A DNA stretch of 64,000 nt from Ignavibacteriales bacterium (GCA_003562775.1 PWTU01000190.1:42381-106380); one strand, 5' to 3'. Counted from the first letter of the stretch, positions 1-10,664 are shown. A program made the numbers and translations. The notes: generated by a model from the sequence alone, not told the origin.

Positions 1-156
1 ATATTTATCTTCGTCGATCATCTGTTGTATCATAAAAGCGTGACCGCGAACCAGACGGCATTCCTCATGCAATTCTTGTATTTTTTCTTTGACCTGTGCT
101 AAGGTGGGTAGAATCAGCAGTCCGAAAAGGATGATATAGAGTAAGTATCTTATCAT
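1..156 (-). CDS. Small secreted protein with N-terminal signal peptide, truncated by the window edge
   Basis: Minus-strand ORF from ATG at 156 reads MIRYLLYIILFGLLILPTLAQVKEKIQELHEECRLVRGHAFMIQQMIDEDKY...; preceded by a 'ggagggga' SD-like stretch; runs off position 1. Confidence 0.6.
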   Translation of the reverse strand, partial: MIRYLLYIILFGLLILPTLAQVKEKIQELHEECRLVRGHAFMIQQMIDEDKY

Positions 157-300
157 TTTCCCCTCCATTTAAAGTGAGTCTCCAATAACAATATATTCTC
201 TAATTCAATAAAAAACAAATACCTATAGGAATTATTACATTGAAAAATAATTGATTATCCAAAATTATATTTGTATCTTACTCTATTGTAAAATTTTTTC

Positions 301-407
301 AGAGAGGTCAAGTGCTGTGCAACGGTAACGTGCCGAACCCCGCCAGGCCCGGAAGGGAGCAGCGGTAGGCATTGTTTATTGTGTGACACAGCGAGCTTGG
401 CCTCTCT
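301..407 (+). ncRNA. ffs: Bacterial small signal recognition particle RNA (4.5S)
   Basis: Core 'CCGAACCCCGCCAGGCCCGGAAGGGAGCAGCGGTA' and closing stem AGAGAGGTCAAG...CTTGGCCTCTCT followed by T-run. Confidence 0.93.
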
Positions 408-703
408 TTTATGTTCTATTTGAAAACTTTGGCTTAAATATTTACTTGAAACAAAACTCGATAAGTGTTACATTTAAACTAATTATATAATTTGAGGCTT
501 TGTCAAAAAATTAAGCGTATTAATGAAATTTTCATTCCAAATATTTATTCTAAAATTAATTGTCTTAATCGACCGCTGGGTTGCGACATATATTTTTGTT
601 AACAACGAAGTAGCTTATAATATTCCGTCTTTAGCCCGCGCGGGAGAGTTAAAATTATACTATTCTAATAGGGTGCCCGGAAGGGCAGAGGATTTTTGTC
701 ATA

Positions 704-2350
704 ATGAAAAAAGAAATAATTATGAATGCAACCGCCAAAGAGACCCGGATTGCGATTACAGAAGACGGTCGATTGGCGGAATTGTATGTAGAAACCCCCG
801 AAACCGAACGTATGGTGGGGGATATTTACCTTGGCAGGGTTGCACGTGTTTTACCCGGTATCAAGGCGGCGTTTATAGATATCGGTCATAAGCAGGATGC
901 TTTTCTCCATTTTTCGGATATTGGTAAAAATGTAGATCAATATGCGACGTTGTTCGAAGACGAAGATGCGGATGTCGATTCGGATGATGACGACGAGGAA
1001 GAATCTGTAGTTGGTAATTCCCGGCAGACCTCAACTGTGACTGCCGAGCCGACCCGAACGGCACGACGCGGGTTTAAGAGAAAACAGCACCCGCAAGAGA
1101 GAACAACGGAACCGTCCTATGATGTTAATCTCAAAAAGGGACAGGATATCATTATCCAGATCATCAAGGAACCGGTTGCCAATAAGGGAGTTCGGGTTAG
1201 TTCCGAAGTTTCATTACCCGGAAGATACCTTGTGTTAATTCCGTTCGGGGGAGGGAGAGTCGGAGTATCGCGCAAGATTACAAACTACAAAGAAAAGCGA
1301 CGCCTGCGACGTATTGTCCGGTCGTTATTACCGGGCAACTACGGTGCGATCATAAGGACCGTTGCCGATGGGCGGGACGAAAACGCGATTAAAAACGACC
1401 TGAGGGATTTGCTCGATACATGGCAGGAGATCGAGCAAAGCGTTAAAAGCGAATCGGCGCCTACATTGCTCTATAAAGACGTGAGTACAACCTCGAGTGT
1501 GATTCGGGATTTATTCCAGAGTGATGTGGCACGCGTGGTTGTTGACTCCAAAAAACTTTACCGGGAAATAAGAACATATGTAAAGTGGTTTGCCCCGCGA
1601 TTGGTGGATAAACTCGAGCTATATCGTGGGCGCGAGCCGGTGTTTGACGTATTCGGTGTTGAAAAGGAAATAGCGAAATCGTTACAAAGAAAGGTCTGGC
1701 TGAAAAGCGGAGGATATATTATTATCGAGCCGACCGAAGCGATGGTGGTTATTGACGTCAATAGCGGTCGATATGCTGCAAATCAGTCCCAGGAGTTGAA
1801 CTCGTTGCGGACCAACCTTGAGGCGGCGCGGGAAATTGCACGTCAGGTCAGGTTACGCGACATTGGGGGTATAATCGTTATCGATTGTATCGATCTTGAG
1901 GATGAGAAAAATCAGAAAAAAGTATATGATGAGTTTAAAAAAGAATTAAGAAAGGATAGGGCTAAGTCGACCGTATACACGATGACCGAGTTGGCGCTTG
2001 TGCAGATAACACGACAACGTATTCGGCAGAGTATATTGCACAGCTTTGCCGAGCCATGCCCGACATGCGGCGGCGGAGGTCTCGTTGCTTCGAAAATGTC
2101 AATTGTTAATCGCATTGAACGATGGCTGAGACGAATGGCTTCGGATTCAAAAGAATTTAAGTGGACATTTTATGTAAGTCCGATTCTTGCGGATTATTTA
2201 AATGACGGCTTTTTCAGTAAACTTATAAAACTACAATTAAAATACCGTGTCAGGTTAGTATTGCAGCCGGATTCAAATCTTGCTATTGATGAATTCAGAT
2301 TCATCTCACATAAGCAGAAAAAAGATATTACGGAAAAATACATTGAATAA
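704..2350 (+). CDS. rng: Ribonuclease G/E family (Rne/Rng)
   Basis: GDIYLGRVARVLPGIKAAFIDIG, EPTEAMVVIDVNSGRY, CPTCGGGG motifs; acidic/basic insertion in the S1 region. Start may be 704 or 722. Confidence 0.92.
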   Translation: MKKEIIMNATAKETRIAITEDGRLAELYVETPETERMVGDIYLGRVARVLPGIKAAFIDIGHKQDAFLHFSDIGKNVDQYATLFEDEDADVDSDDDDEEESVVGNSRQTSTVTAEPTRTARRGFKRKQHPQERTTEPSYDVNLKKGQDIIIQIIKEPVANKGVRVSSEVSLPGRYLVLIPFGGGRVGVSRKITNYKEKRRLRRIVRSLLPGNYGAIIRTVADGRDENAIKNDLRDLLDTWQEIEQSVKSESAPTLLYKDVSTTSSVIRDLFQSDVARVVVDSKKLYREIRTYVKWFAPRLVDKLELYRGREPVFDVFGVEKEIAKSLQRKVWLKSGGYIIIEPTEAMVVIDVNSGRYAANQSQELNSLRTNLEAAREIARQVRLRDIGGIIVIDCIDLEDEKNQKKVYDEFKKELRKDRAKSTVYTMTELALVQITRQRIRQSILHSFAEPCPTCGGGGLVASKMSIVNRIERWLRRMASDSKEFKWTFYVSPILADYLNDGFFSKLIKLQLKYRVRLVLQPDSNLAIDEFRFISHKQKKDITEKYIE

Positions 2351-2362
2351 GATGGTTCAGAT

Positions 2363-3466
2363 ATGAAAAAGACTCCTTTTTTTGATGCCCACGTTGCGGC
2401 AGGTGCAAAGATTGTAGATTTTAATGGTTATGCAATGCCTGTACAGTTTTCAGGCATCATTGAAGAGCATAACCGGGTACGAGCTACTGCCGGTGTTTTC
2501 GATGTCTCACATATGGGGGAGATAGAGATTGGAGGCGAAAATGCGAGGGAATTTGTTCAGTATATAACTCTCAATGATGTAACAAAAATAGCTGAAGGTC
2601 GCGCGCAATATACGGCAATGACATACGAAAACGGCGGATTAATCGACGATTTGCTGGTATATCATCTTGGCGACAAATATATGATGGTTGTTAATGCGGG
2701 GAATAAAGAGAAAGACCTTGCCTGGATTCAAAAACAAGCTGCGAGGTTTGGCGGTGTTACTATAAAAGATATCAGCGATCAAACTGCATTGATTGCAGTG
2801 CAGGGTCCGAAATCCCGCGAGATTTTACAGCGTCTTACCGACGTGGATTTATCCGAGGTGAAGTTTTATCATTTGATAAAAGGTAAAATTGAAGATACCG
2901 AAATGATAATATCGAGAACAGGATATACGGGAGAAATTGGATTTGAATTATATTACGACGCTGCCGCTGCCGATAACATCGGTATCTGGAATACCATATT
3001 GGAAGCGGGAAAACCTGAAGATATTGCTCCTGCCGGCCTTGGAGCGCGTGATACCTTACGGCTTGAGATGGGTATGCTGCTTTACGGAAACGATATGGAT
3101 GAAGAAACCAACCCTCTCGAAGCGGGACTCGGCTGGATTACAAAATTTGAAAAGGAAGACTTTATCGGGAAGGAAGCATTGTTAAAAATGAAAGAAACCG
3201 GTGTAAAACGTAAATTAACCGGTTTCAAGATTATCGATGAGCAAATGGCACGGCGAGCTATTCCTCGCCACGGATTTACTATCACTTTGAATGGAAAAGA
3301 AATAGGGCGTGTTACAAGTGGTACTCTATCGCCTACATTGCAAACAAGTATTGCGATGGGCTATATAGACCGGGAACATTGTGATGAAGGGAATGAAGTG
3401 AAAATATCAATTCGGGGGAAAGAGATGGCCTTCTCGGTAACAAAACCGCCTTTCATACGTCGATAA
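2363..3466 (+). CDS. gcvT: Glycine cleavage system aminomethyltransferase (T protein)
   Basis: FDVSHMGEIEIGG, ARDTLRLEMGMLLYGND, NPLEAGLGW motifs; full length 367 aa. Confidence 0.95.
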   Translation: MKKTPFFDAHVAAGAKIVDFNGYAMPVQFSGIIEEHNRVRATAGVFDVSHMGEIEIGGENAREFVQYITLNDVTKIAEGRAQYTAMTYENGGLIDDLLVYHLGDKYMMVVNAGNKEKDLAWIQKQAARFGGVTIKDISDQTALIAVQGPKSREILQRLTDVDLSEVKFYHLIKGKIEDTEMIISRTGYTGEIGFELYYDAAAADNIGIWNTILEAGKPEDIAPAGLGARDTLRLEMGMLLYGNDMDEETNPLEAGLGWITKFEKEDFIGKEALLKMKETGVKRKLTGFKIIDEQMARRAIPRHGFTITLNGKEIGRVTSGTLSPTLQTSIAMGYIDREHCDEGNEVKISIRGKEMAFSVTKPPFIRR

Positions 3467-3487
3467 ACTAAATAGGGGACATAAATA

Positions 3488-4252
3488 ATGCATATAGATC
3501 TGCTGATAACACCGGTAGGTACGAATGAGTTATTTTTTCGCGATAAAAATGTTGTTGTCATCGATGTTTTACGGGCAAGTACGTCGATAGTGACTGCCCT
3601 GAATAACGGCGCACGGGAAGTGATACCGGTTGAAAGTGTCGAAAATGCCGTAAAAGTTTCCGGTAGTCTGTTTGGTGACGTTGTTCTCCGCTGTGGTGAG
3701 CGGGAGGGGAAAACCATACCCGGTTTTAATCTCGGGAATTCTCCCCTCGAGTATTCACCCGAAGCGGTTGAAAATAAATCACTGATTTTTACGAGTACGA
3801 ATGGCTCACTTGCAATGGTGATAGCTAAATTTGCACGCCAGATAGTCGTTGCCGCATTCGTGAACATTACATCGGTTGTCGATTATTTGAAGAAACTAAA
3901 CGAAGATTTTATAATACTGTGTGCAGGGAAGGAACATCATTTTTGTATCGAAGATGTCGTGTGTGGTGGAATGATAGTTCAAATGCTCGAAAAGAAAAAT
4001 ATCGCGTTAGACTTGACCGATGCGGCGCAGGCCGCTCAAATTATGTACAAATCCTATAGTCGTTCTATTAATAAAATGTTGCGGAATTCGGACCATGGGC
4101 AATATCTTATTACAATCGGTTTCGAGAAAGATTTGAAGGTCTGTGCAGAAGTAGACAGTGTGCCGGTGTTGCCGGTCTTTGATAAGGGCGCGATTAAGCT
4201 GCTTAATAAGAAAGCATCGAGTACTGTTAAAAAGAGCGCAAGCACCACATGA
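3488..4252 (+). CDS. comB: 2-phosphosulfolactate phosphatase family (ComB-like)
   Basis: VVVIDVLRASTSIVTALNNGA and FTSTNGSLA motifs, length 254 aa. Confidence 0.85.
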   Translation: MHIDLLITPVGTNELFFRDKNVVVIDVLRASTSIVTALNNGAREVIPVESVENAVKVSGSLFGDVVLRCGEREGKTIPGFNLGNSPLEYSPEAVENKSLIFTSTNGSLAMVIAKFARQIVVAAFVNITSVVDYLKKLNEDFIILCAGKEHHFCIEDVVCGGMIVQMLEKKNIALDLTDAAQAAQIMYKSYSRSINKMLRNSDHGQYLITIGFEKDLKVCAEVDSVPVLPVFDKGAIKLLNKKASSTVKKSASTT

Positions 4253-4301
4253 TGTAGAATACGGTAAATTATATCTGGGTGGATTTTAGAATGTCGAGCG
4301 T

Positions 4302-6755
4302 ATGAAACAGGTAGTTAAAAAAAACAGGCGAGTAAAAATAAATAATGCTCGCACACGGGTGTCCCCGAAACAAAAACGTGCTGTTGCAGCAATTGCAATT
4401 ACCGTAATTGGTATCCTCGTGCTGTTAAGCATCGTCTCGTATACACCGGCTGATGAGCCGATTACCGGTGTGTCCTTTTTAGAGTTGTGGAAGGTATTCG
4501 GAGGCGATCCCGATATCCAGGCGAAAGCAGATATAGCCCAAAACTGGCTTGGTCTCATTGGAGCAATTATTTCACATTTTCTCATTAATTCCGCATTTGG
4601 CTATCCGGTTATCTTTATCCCGCTCCTTATTATTATCTGGGGATGGTATATACTTCGCAGTAAAGATATTCGCAATCTCATCGTACTTACTAATTACACA
4701 CTTGTCATTATTGTACTTGCTGCGACAATGTTCGGGCTTATACGGTTAATGACTGAAGAACCGTTGTTGGCAATGGATTGGTCGGGTATGGTCGGCGATT
4801 ATCTTGCCAGGTCAATGTCGAATCTGATAGGTATGATTGGCAGTACTATTGTAACGCTAACATTACTTTGTATGACCATTATTTTTGTTGTCGATCTTGA
4901 TCTGCAACGATCGTTTGACAGGGTGCGCCAACTCTTCGCTTTGATAGCGGTTAGGAAGAATCGCGGGGTAAGTCGTTGGCGACAGAAATCTGCTGCCCGC
5001 AAAGAAAAGCGTCGTCTTGACAAGGAAAATCGTAAACGTGAAAGAATGAAGGCGGTAAAGGAAGAAGAAAAGGAGGGGAGAAAAAAAGACCGCCAGCCTA
5101 TTTTTGTGCATGTCGATGAAGAAGAACGGGAGGAACCCGCGCAGTCGCATGTGGCCAGCTCTGATGAAGATATCGAATTAACAATCAAAGAAGGCGTACG
5201 GGAAGAAGAAGCAGATCCAAAAAAAACTCCAAAATCGTATATCGCTGTAGATGATGAAGAAGAGATAGATTATGTCTTTCCATCAATTGATCTGCTCGAA
5301 CCCGGATCGGCCTCGGCTCAGGTTGACGAAGAAGAAGTAAAAACAAATGCAGAACTCCTGCAGGCAAAACTTGCTGATTTCGGCGTGGAAATTGAAAGCG
5401 TCAGTGTAACGCGTGGCCCTGTATTAACATTGTATGAACTTGTCCCTGCGGCAGGAGTTAAAATAAGTAAAATTACCAGTTTATCGAACGATCTTGCACT
5501 TGCACTACAGGCGAAGGGTATTCGCATCCTTGCACCGATCCCCGGTAAAGGCGCAGTAGGGGTTGAAATTCCGAATCACAACCCATCGATTGTTACATTC
5601 AGAAGTGTAATCAATAGTAAAAAGTTTCATGAATCAAAATTTATGCTCCCGATGGCGATGGGTAAAACTATATCCGGTGAGATATATGTCGATGATCTTG
5701 CGCGGTTGCCGCATCTTCTGATCGCCGGGTCAACAGGGTCCGGGAAGAGTGTTGGTATCAATACAATTATTGCAAGTTTTCTATACAGATTGCATCCCTC
5801 GGATATAAAATTCGTCATTATCGATCCTAAAAAAATTGAATTGACGCCGTACCGTAAGGTCGATCGCCACTATCTTGCGGTATCTCCGGACATTGATGAA
5901 AAGATTGCAACCAATGCACAGAATGCAGTTACCGTATTACGGGGTGTTGAGTTGGAAATGGAACAGCGGTATGATCGACTTGCGAGTGCAGGGGTGCGGA
6001 ATGTTCAGGATTATAATAAAAAAGTGGCTGCCGGTCAGATCAAATCCAGTCAAGGTGTAACGCATAAAAAGCTTCCGTATATGATTGTCATAATTGATGA
6101 ATTAGCCGATTTGATGTTGACAGCAGCGAAAGATGTAGAGGATCCGATTGCACGACTGGCGCAGCTTGCCCGTGCGGTTGGTATTCATCTAATACTTGCA
6201 ACACAACGCCCGTCGGTCGATGTAATTACCGGAGTAATAAAGGCGAACTTCTCCGCACGTATTGCGTATCAGGTAGCACAGAAAAATGATTCGCGAACGA
6301 TACTTGATATGAACGGCGCCGAACAGTTAATCGGCAACGGCGATATGCTCTATCTGCCAAGCGGCAGTCCGAAACCATTGCGGTTACAGAATTCATTCTT
6401 ATCAAGTGATGAAGTCGAACGCTTAACGTCGCACATAAAAAAACAACCCGGTTATTCAAAACCGTACTATCTGCCGTCGATTGTCGAAAGAAAAAAATCG
6501 GCTTACGGCGGAGGGGACGATGCCCGCGATGAACTATTTGAAGAAGCAGCGGAACTGGTTGTACGTCATCAACAGGGATCGGTATCGTTAATACAACGTC
6601 GGCTGAAAGTGGGATACTCCCGCGCTGCCCGGATAATAGATGAACTCGAAGCAGCGGGAATAGTCGGTCCTTTCGATGGAAGTAAAGCCCGACAAGTCCT
6701 TGTTGAAACCGACGGCGAATTAAATGTAATTTTAGAATCACTTAAGCAATCGTAA
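4302..6755 (+). CDS. ftsK: FtsK/SpoIIIE family DNA translocase
   Basis: N-terminal TM helices, acidic linker, Walker A GSTGSGKSVGIN, Walker B IVIIDELADLM, C-terminal gamma winged helix. Confidence 0.95.
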   Translation: MKQVVKKNRRVKINNARTRVSPKQKRAVAAIAITVIGILVLLSIVSYTPADEPITGVSFLELWKVFGGDPDIQAKADIAQNWLGLIGAIISHFLINSAFGYPVIFIPLLIIIWGWYILRSKDIRNLIVLTNYTLVIIVLAATMFGLIRLMTEEPLLAMDWSGMVGDYLARSMSNLIGMIGSTIVTLTLLCMTIIFVVDLDLQRSFDRVRQLFALIAVRKNRGVSRWRQKSAARKEKRRLDKENRKRERMKAVKEEEKEGRKKDRQPIFVHVDEEEREEPAQSHVASSDEDIELTIKEGVREEEADPKKTPKSYIAVDDEEEIDYVFPSIDLLEPGSASAQVDEEEVKTNAELLQAKLADFGVEIESVSVTRGPVLTLYELVPAAGVKISKITSLSNDLALALQAKGIRILAPIPGKGAVGVEIPNHNPSIVTFRSVINSKKFHESKFMLPMAMGKTISGEIYVDDLARLPHLLIAGSTGSGKSVGINTIIASFLYRLHPSDIKFVIIDPKKIELTPYRKVDRHYLAVSPDIDEKIATNAQNAVTVLRGVELEMEQRYDRLASAGVRNVQDYNKKVAAGQIKSSQGVTHKKLPYMIVIIDELADLMLTAAKDVEDPIARLAQLARAVGIHLILATQRPSVDVITGVIKANFSARIAYQVAQKNDSRTILDMNGAEQLIGNGDMLYLPSGSPKPLRLQNSFLSSDEVERLTSHIKKQPGYSKPYYLPSIVERKKSAYGGGDDARDELFEEAAELVVRHQQGSVSLIQRRLKVGYSRAARIIDELEAAGIVGPFDGSKARQVLVETDGELNVILESLKQS

Positions 6756-6775
6756 ACAATGTTGAAGGGAGGAAC

Positions 6776-7402
6776 ATGCGCGCAATAATCCTGAGGTTCG
6801 GTATACTTCTTGTGGGAGTGTCGATACTTTCTGCCCAGCAAAATGTTGTGCAGAATGTGCAGAGAATGTATCAAACCATTGACAATGCGGTGATAGAATA
6901 TGAACAGATAGTAGAATTTCCGGTGACGCGAACGGAGCAGACCTTCGAGGGGGTAGTGTATATGATAAGACCGGATTATTATCGCATCGAATCGGAGCAA
7001 CAAACAGTAGTAACCGACGGGAAAACAATTTGGTCGTACAATCCTTTTACCGAACAGGTGATTGTTGACCTTTTCAAGGATGATGAACAAATGTTTACGC
7101 CGGACCGTTTTTTATTAAATATTCCCGATGATTTTTATGTAACCGTCGGAGACAGAGAAAATGTAGATGGGAAGTCGCTTATATCATTGCGGCTCGTCCC
7201 GAAAGACGATCATCAGTTTGTACGCTCAATGCGTATGTGGGTTGATGAGAGCGGATGGGTTGTTCGCAAGGCAGAGGTAGTCGATCTAAATGAGAACAAG
7301 ACCACGTATCGCGTCCGTGACGTTCAAATTAATGTGGGTGTTGATATGGATTTATTTTCCTATCAACCGCCGGAAAATGCTGAAATTATAGATTTACGTT
7401 AA
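6776..7402 (+). CDS. Outer-membrane lipoprotein carrier LolA-like periplasmic protein
   Basis: Signal peptide; EQTFEGVVYMIRPDYYRIESEQQTVVTDGKTIWSYNP motif; C-terminal VDMDLFSYQPPENAEII. Confidence 0.82.
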   Translation: MRAIILRFGILLVGVSILSAQQNVVQNVQRMYQTIDNAVIEYEQIVEFPVTRTEQTFEGVVYMIRPDYYRIESEQQTVVTDGKTIWSYNPFTEQVIVDLFKDDEQMFTPDRFLLNIPDDFYVTVGDRENVDGKSLISLRLVPKDDHQFVRSMRMWVDESGWVVRKAEVVDLNENKTTYRVRDVQINVGVDMDLFSYQPPENAEIIDLR

Positions 7403-7417
7403 CAAAACCGATAACGG

Positions 7418-8506
7418 ATGACATATCGTTTACGCACACTCACCAATTTCATAATAGGTATTATTCTCACCGGTATATTGCTTTCTGTTGCATTTCGTGG
7501 TACGGATTTTTCCGCGCTATGGGATATAATACAAAACGTCAATTTTTGGTGGATATTAACTGCTTTTCCGCTATTGATGCTCAGCCATTATGTAAGGGCG
7601 TGGAGATGGCAGCTTTTGCTTGTTCCGGTGAAAGATCGTGTTGAGAGAAAAAATGCATTCTCATCACTGCTTATCGGATATATGACAAACAATGTTGTTC
7701 CCCGGGTCGGAGAATTTCTTCGTCCGTATATGTTGGGGAAAATTGAAAACATATCAAAGGCATCCGCGTTCGGTTCGGTATTTATCGAACGAATGATCGA
7801 TTTGATATCGCTGCTTCTGGGTATCGGTCTATTGTTCGTTATATTTCAAAAAACCATAACGGATCAGTTTCCCTGGTGGGGAACGCTTATCGTGACGGTG
7901 GTCGTAATCACTATCATTGCAATAATTACAATATCGCTTCTATTGTACAAGCGGGAATTGATATTTAATATTGCAAAAATATTTTTGTTTCCTTTTTCAG
8001 ATCGTATTAAACAAAGAACTGAGGAAATATTTCACTCATTCGTCGACGGAATGATGATAATACGTCAACGCAGAAATATGATATCGATTATTGTGTTGAC
8101 TTTCGCTATGTGGGCTCTATACATTCTAACGGCATACCTTCCGTTGTTTGCGTTTGATCTGGGGGATGCTCCGATTAATATTGTAACCGGTTTTGTACTC
8201 ACTATGGTGACTTCAATAAGCGTCATAGTACCGACTCCCGGAGCAACGGGATCGTATCATACATTTACCGTTGAGATGTTAACACGAGTTTACGGTATTC
8301 AGCGGGAGGTTGCCCTCGGGTATGCTACGCTTACGCACGCGGTCGGATATTTTTCCGTTATAATTGTTGGATTATGCTATGTTTTTCGTCTGAAGCTTCG
8401 GTTTCAAGATTTTCTTCGACAGGTTGACACAGATAATCAGGACGGGGAGCCGGAAATTGATCATGTATCAGCTTCGCAATTTGATATAAAGAAACCCTAT
8501 GATTAG
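7418..8506 (+). CDS. Lysylphosphatidylglycerol synthase TM region / UPF0104 flippase-like membrane protein
   Basis: Multi-TM protein with RAWRWQLLL...NNVVPRVGEFLRPYMLGK...PTPGATGSYH motifs. Confidence 0.85.
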   Translation: MTYRLRTLTNFIIGIILTGILLSVAFRGTDFSALWDIIQNVNFWWILTAFPLLMLSHYVRAWRWQLLLVPVKDRVERKNAFSSLLIGYMTNNVVPRVGEFLRPYMLGKIENISKASAFGSVFIERMIDLISLLLGIGLLFVIFQKTITDQFPWWGTLIVTVVVITIIAIITISLLLYKRELIFNIAKIFLFPFSDRIKQRTEEIFHSFVDGMMIIRQRRNMISIIVLTFAMWALYILTAYLPLFAFDLGDAPINIVTGFVLTMVTSISVIVPTPGATGSYHTFTVEMLTRVYGIQREVALGYATLTHAVGYFSVIIVGLCYVFRLKLRFQDFLRQVDTDNQDGEPEIDHVSASQFDIKKPYD

Positions 8507-9191
8507 AAGAATTGTATATATTGTTCTCTTTGCAACAATTTGCTGGGGTTTCGCTGCCGCTCAAACAAATGGTACGAGTGATCAGACGGTTTTCGGTTAC
8601 CGGTTTGGTGTCGGAGGTGGAATGGGCGTCAGTGCAATCAGCATCAATGATCTGACATCGTATTTAAATGTAATTCACGTACCGGATATAATTAATAGAG
8701 TCTCGGAGTTTAGTGCCGCCGTGGAATTTTTCGGATCATTTGATTTGTTTTTGCATACCGATTATGGGGCAGGGTTGGAATATTCCTATTTACTCGGCTC
8801 CCATACTATTGAAACCGGTTTTGGATCCAACGTATTTAGTTATTCATATCATATGCCCTTGTTGCTGGGCCACTACATTGTTGCCGGTTCGGAGTATTTT
8901 TTCAAATTCGGCGGTGGCATTGGGTATATTCTGTCACGGTATAAAGAGGATGTGACCGAGTTCCCGGAGCCATTAATATATACCGGCGGTGGCGTCGGCG
9001 GGAAATTGCAAGCAGTTGGTCATACGCCGTTTGGTGAAAGTCTCTTCGGATATATAGGCGTAGAAATGCGTTTTGCATTACCCGGTTCAGTAACCGACGA
9101 TGAAGGGAACACGCTAACCGACGGACGCGAAGATGTGTCTCTGAATTTTTTTTCTTTTGGTCTTAAATTCGGATTAATGTTCTATTTTTAA
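8499..9191 (+). CDS. Hypothetical outer-membrane beta-barrel-like protein
   Basis: Signal peptide, alternating aromatic/hydrophobic strands, C-terminal F (…FGLKFGLMFYF); overlaps upstream ORF by 8 bp. Confidence 0.5.
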   Translation: MIRRIVYIVLFATICWGFAAAQTNGTSDQTVFGYRFGVGGGMGVSAISINDLTSYLNVIHVPDIINRVSEFSAAVEFFGSFDLFLHTDYGAGLEYSYLLGSHTIETGFGSNVFSYSYHMPLLLGHYIVAGSEYFFKFGGGIGYILSRYKEDVTEFPEPLIYTGGGVGGKLQAVGHTPFGESLFGYIGVEMRFALPGSVTDDEGNTLTDGREDVSLNFFSFGLKFGLMFYF

Positions 9192-9202
9192 AAAGGAGGG
9201 AT

Positions 9203-10018
9203 ATGTCATATTTCGATGCATTTATTCTCGGATTGGTACAAGGATTAACTGAATTTTTGCCCGTGAGCAGTTCAGGACATCTGGTGCTCGGGCAGGAAGT
9301 ACTTGGTGTTCTTCAAGCAGATAATATTACATTTGAGGTATTTGTACATTTTGGGACCCTATTCAGCATACTTGCAATTTTTTGGAAAGATGTTCTCCGG
9401 ATATTATCGTCGCTATTTAAAGGAGTTAAACAACCGTCAAAGATTTCATCATTTTTAAAGGAAGATGAACACTTCAAACTTGCCGTACTTATTGTAGTCG
9501 GTTCTATACCCGCTGCGATAATCGGCCTCTCATTCAAGCCATACGTGGAGCGGGCTTTTTCGGATGTTAATCTTGTCGGTGTTATGCTCATGGTCACGGG
9601 TTTGGTACTATTTCTTACCCGACTTGCGAGGCCGAAACCCGATAAATTGGTCGGCTGGGGAACCGCTATATTTATCGGATTTGCCCAGGCATTAGCCGTT
9701 ATGCCGGGAATTTCAAGAGCCGGGATGACTATTAGCGCCGGTCTATTTGCGGGTGTCGCACGGGAAGAAGCTGCGCGTTATTCATTTCTTTTAGCACTGC
9801 CTGCAATATTCGGAGCAACATTACTTGAAACGTTTGAGATAACCTCAGCGCCTCTCGAAAAACAATTTATTATCGTATTGATTATCGGGACCATAGCAGC
9901 ATTTATTGCCGGGTATATTGCAATCAAAACCATTTTTATTGTATTGAAACGCGATAAGTTTAGCTATTTTTCATTTTATTGTTTAACTGTAGGTTTAATT
10001 GTTATATTAGTATCATAA
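9203..10018 (+). CDS. uppP: Undecaprenyl-diphosphatase (BacA/UppP)
   Basis: LGLVQGLTEFLPVSSSGHLVL and MPGISRAGMTI motifs; RBS aaaggaggg. Confidence 0.95.
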   Translation: MSYFDAFILGLVQGLTEFLPVSSSGHLVLGQEVLGVLQADNITFEVFVHFGTLFSILAIFWKDVLRILSSLFKGVKQPSKISSFLKEDEHFKLAVLIVVGSIPAAIIGLSFKPYVERAFSDVNLVGVMLMVTGLVLFLTRLARPKPDKLVGWGTAIFIGFAQALAVMPGISRAGMTISAGLFAGVAREEAARYSFLLALPAIFGATLLETFEITSAPLEKQFIIVLIIGTIAAFIAGYIAIKTIFIVLKRDKFSYFSFYCLTVGLIVILVS

Positions 10019-10034
10019 ATGATCGGAGGTGTGT

Positions 10035-10661
10035 ATGTTCAACAAAATTTTCTTAATCATGGCAATTGTTACATCGCTTGCGATAATCGTTGCTTGCGGA
10101 CAACAAGAGAATGGAAATGATATGGAACGGGAACAAAGAATGCCCGGTGAACCGGTAACCGATGATTCGCTTGTCGTGATTGAAACGACAAAAGGTACGA
10201 TTCAAATTGAATTGTTCACCGAACAGGCGCCGAAGCATTCAGATAATTTTAAAAAGCTTGCACGCGAAGGTTTTTATAATGGTACGATATTTCATCGCGT
10301 AATTCCCGGATTCGTTGTACAGGGCGGCGACCCGAATTCCCGGTCGGAAGATCGAGCTTTACACGGCCGTGGCGGGCCCGGCTATACGATTCCCGCGGAA
10401 ATCGGTATCGACCACAAACGAAGCTATGTTGCAGCGGCGCGCCTCGGTGATCAGGTAAATCCCGAACGCGAGTCCAGCGGCAGCCAATTTTACATTTGCC
10501 TTACCGATCTTCCTAACCTCGACGGTGCGTACACCGTATTCGGACGCGTTGTCGAAGGGATGGATGTTGTCGATGCAATTGCACAAGTTGAGACGGATAT
10601 GAACGATAATCCCGTCGAACGAATTGAAATGGTACAAGTATCACTAATTCCGAAAGAATAA
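10035..10661 (+). CDS. Cyclophilin-type peptidyl-prolyl cis-trans isomerase, probable lipoprotein
   Basis: FHRVIPGFVVQGGDP and SGSQFYICLTDLPNLDGAYTVFGRVVEGMDVV; lipobox-like IIVAC near N-terminus; ORF track begins at a GTG at 10029. Confidence 0.92.
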   Translation: MFNKIFLIMAIVTSLAIIVACGQQENGNDMEREQRMPGEPVTDDSLVVIETTKGTIQIELFTEQAPKHSDNFKKLAREGFYNGTIFHRVIPGFVVQGGDPNSRSEDRALHGRGGPGYTIPAEIGIDHKRSYVAAARLGDQVNPERESSGSQFYICLTDLPNLDGAYTVFGRVVEGMDVVDAIAQVETDMNDNPVERIEMVQVSLIPKE

Positions 10662-10664
10662 ATT

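Noticed and set aside
523-891. 122-aa ORF overlapping the rng start
   Set aside because: Out of frame with the strongly supported rng gene, low-complexity Arg-rich translation, no recognisable domain.
6226-7090. Long minus-strand ORFs opposite ftsK and the lolA-like gene
   Set aside because: Antisense shadow ORFs of strongly supported genes; no domain signature.
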